In this document: in pieces, positions 5,851 to 6,924 of the stretch
Layout of the letters: each line of letters starts with the position of its first letter
Numbering within the stretch: the stretch's first letter is position 1
Assembly: GCA_011523485.1 (NCBI GenBank)
Contig: WTGR01000054.1
Span: forward strand, 1 to 6,924
DNA: 6,924 nt
Direction of reading: 5' to 3'
Source: Acidobacteriota bacterium
GTDB lineage: Bacteria; Acidobacteriota; Vicinamibacteria; Vicinamibacterales; UBA8438
Notes under the pieces: model-generated
Seen by the model: the letters and a program-made list of their open reading frames with translations, nothing else
Told to the model about the DNA's origin: nothing
Database searches by the model: none
Position numbers and translations under genes: made by a program

Positions 5851-6924
5851 ATGCTGCGCGCCGGCCTGATCGGGCTCGCTTCGGCGGGCAAGTCGACTCT
5901 CTTCCAGCTCCTCACGCGAGCCGCCGACACGGACGGCCGCGCCTCCGGCAGGGACGACGCGGCCATGGGGCTGGCGCGCGTGCCCGATCCTCGTCTCGAC
6001 CGCCTGAGCGCGATGTTCTCGCCACGGAAGCACACGCCGGCCACGGTGACCTTCGTCGACATGGCGACCCGGCGCGGCAGCGGCGCCGCGATGCTGGTCG
6101 ACGTCGCGCCGTACCGCACGGCCGATGCGCTGCTCCACGTCGTCCGCGCGTTCCGGGACGACGCGGTTCCGCATCCGGCGGAGTCCATCGACCCCGGGCG
6201 TGACGCCAGGAACCTGGAAGACGAGCTGATCCTGGCCGACCTCGGGGTGGCCGAGCGGCGCATCGAGCGGATCGAGAAGGACCGGAGCAAGGGCGCGTGG
6301 AAGGGTGACGCGGCCGAGCTCGACATCCTGCGACGCTGCGCGGGGATGCTCGAGGCGGGCTCGCCGCTGCGGGCGCTCGAGCTCGATCGCGCGGACGCCA
6401 GGCGGCTTCGCGGCTTCCAGTTCCTCTCCGCCAAACCGCTCCTGCTCGTCGTCAACGTCGACGAGGCGGACGCGGCCGTCTCGACCGAGGACGCGGTGCG
6501 CGCGGCCGGCCTCGACGGATTCGTTCAGGGACCCGCGGTGCGGGCGCTGACCGTCTGCGCGAAGATCGAGCTGGAGATCGCGGAGTTGGAGCCGGAAGAT
6601 GCGGCGGCCTTCCTGACCGATCTGGGCCTGCGCGAGACCGGGCTCGACCGCGTGATCCGCGCCGCCTACGAGTTGCTCGGCTACGTGTCCTTCTTCACCG
6701 CCGGCGAGGACGAGTGCCGCGCCTGGTCCATCCCGGCGGGCACCGTCGCGCAGGACGCGGCCGGCGAGATCCACTCGGATCTGGCCCGGGGCTTCATCCG
6801 CGCCGAGGTGGTCGCCTGTGAGCGCCTGGTGGCCCGCGGCTCCCTCGCCGCCTGCCGCAGGCACGCCGAGGTGCGGCTCGAAGGCAAGGACTACGTGGTC
6901 CGCGACGGCGACGTCATCAACGTC
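5851..6924 (+). CDS. ychF: YchF/OLA1-family ATPase, divergent switch regions (3' end just outside window)
   Basis: Obg-related P-loop NTPase; YchF proteins prefer ATP, bind ribosomes and are linked to stress responses. The 358 visible codons contain no stop and end in DGDVINV, so only about four residues should be missing. P-loop: GLASAGKST (8-16). NVDE (202-205) is the NxxE motif that gives YchF ATP preference in place of NKxD. LHVVRAF (95-101) is followed by H108, aligning with catalytic His114 of E. coli YchF. The helical domain spans about 122-180, starting LEDELILADL, and the C-terminal TGS domain about 278-358 (YVSFFTAGEDECRAW, GFIRAEVV, LEGKDYVVRDGD). Switch I lacks the usual PFxTIEPN and switch II reads DMAT instead of DxxG, with the GxGLGN loop gone. 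The ATG at 5851 is chosen because the first beta strand begins at residue 3; an in-frame ATG at 5824 would add nine residues. No convincing Shine-Dalgarno or plus-strand promoter is seen. The gene is divergent from mraZ. Confidence 0.9.
   Translation, partial: MLRAGLIGLASAGKSTLFQLLTRAADTDGRASGRDDAAMGLARVPDPRLDRLSAMFSPRKHTPATVTFVDMATRRGSGAAMLVDVAPYRTADALLHVVRAFRDDAVPHPAESIDPGRDARNLEDELILADLGVAERRIERIEKDRSKGAWKGDAAELDILRRCAGMLEAGSPLRALELDRADARRLRGFQFLSAKPLLLVVNVDEADAAVSTEDAVRAAGLDGFVQGPAVRALTVCAKIELEIAELEPEDAAAFLTDLGLRETGLDRVIRAAYELLGYVSFFTAGEDECRAWSIPAGTVAQDAAGEIHSDLARGFIRAEVVACERLVARGSLAACRRHAEVRLEGKDYVVRDGDVINV

Noticed and set aside
5259..6455. Minus-strand frame of 398 codons covering ychF, the promoter and mraZ.
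   Set aside because: It runs through the ychF coding region antisense and through mraZ in the wrong frame; the MraZ and YchF motifs lie in other frames.
5758..6864. Minus-strand frame of 368 codons opposite ychF.
   Set aside because: It is antisense to a nearly full-length YchF protein and shows no family motif; its end overlaps the dcw promoter.
1..6924. CRISPR arrays, tRNA/rRNA genes, insertion sequences, prophage or defence genes.
   Set aside because: No spaced identical repeats, structured RNA genes, transposase motifs or terminal inverted repeats were seen; the window is almost fully occupied by core genes.

Overview
The window is a high-GC bacterial chromosome segment holding the start of a division and cell wall (dcw) cluster on the minus strand and a divergently transcribed YchF-type ATPase on the plus strand. 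No species is stated. The FtsI has a C-terminal PASTA domain and a Cys-x5-Cys pedestal helix, FtsL carries an 'IVRELD..RQRE' N-terminus, and the YchF is divergent. From memory this best resembles Acidobacteriota (Vicinamibacteria-like), possibly a metagenome assembly. That placement is inference.

Layout, in minus-strand transcription order from the right: a promoter and putative MraZ operator (about 5717-5801), mraZ (5713-5273), rsmH/mraW (5262-4357), ftsL (4360-3923), ftsI with PASTA (3948-1594), murE (1597-59), then the first 20 codons of another gene, probably murF (62-1). Three junctions are 4-nt ATGA overlaps, ftsL/ftsI overlap by 26 nt, and mraZ/rsmH are 10 nt apart, so this is one tightly coupled operon. 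To the right, ychF (5851 to window end, plus strand) lacks only its last few codons. The 137 bp between the mraZ and ychF starts is the only real intergenic region, and no stretch longer than 300 bases lacks a gene.

The genes act together at the septum. MraZ regulates the cluster, RsmH methylates 16S rRNA, and FtsL and the transpeptidase FtsI belong to the divisome. MurE and the presumed MurF build the UDP-MurNAc-peptide precursor. The DNPR motif in MurE predicts meso-diaminopimelate peptidoglycan.

The gene content is ordinary, but several details are not. FtsI has a diverged in-frame tandem duplication of about 76 residues in its pedestal domain, which holds all four cysteines of the protein. 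The mraZ leader has five GTGG-like units at an exact 10-bp period running from the predicted transcription start into the ribosome binding site. MurE lacks the usual Asn residues of its FN..N motif. YchF keeps its P-loop, NxxE and catalytic His but has lost recognisable switch I and switch II motifs.
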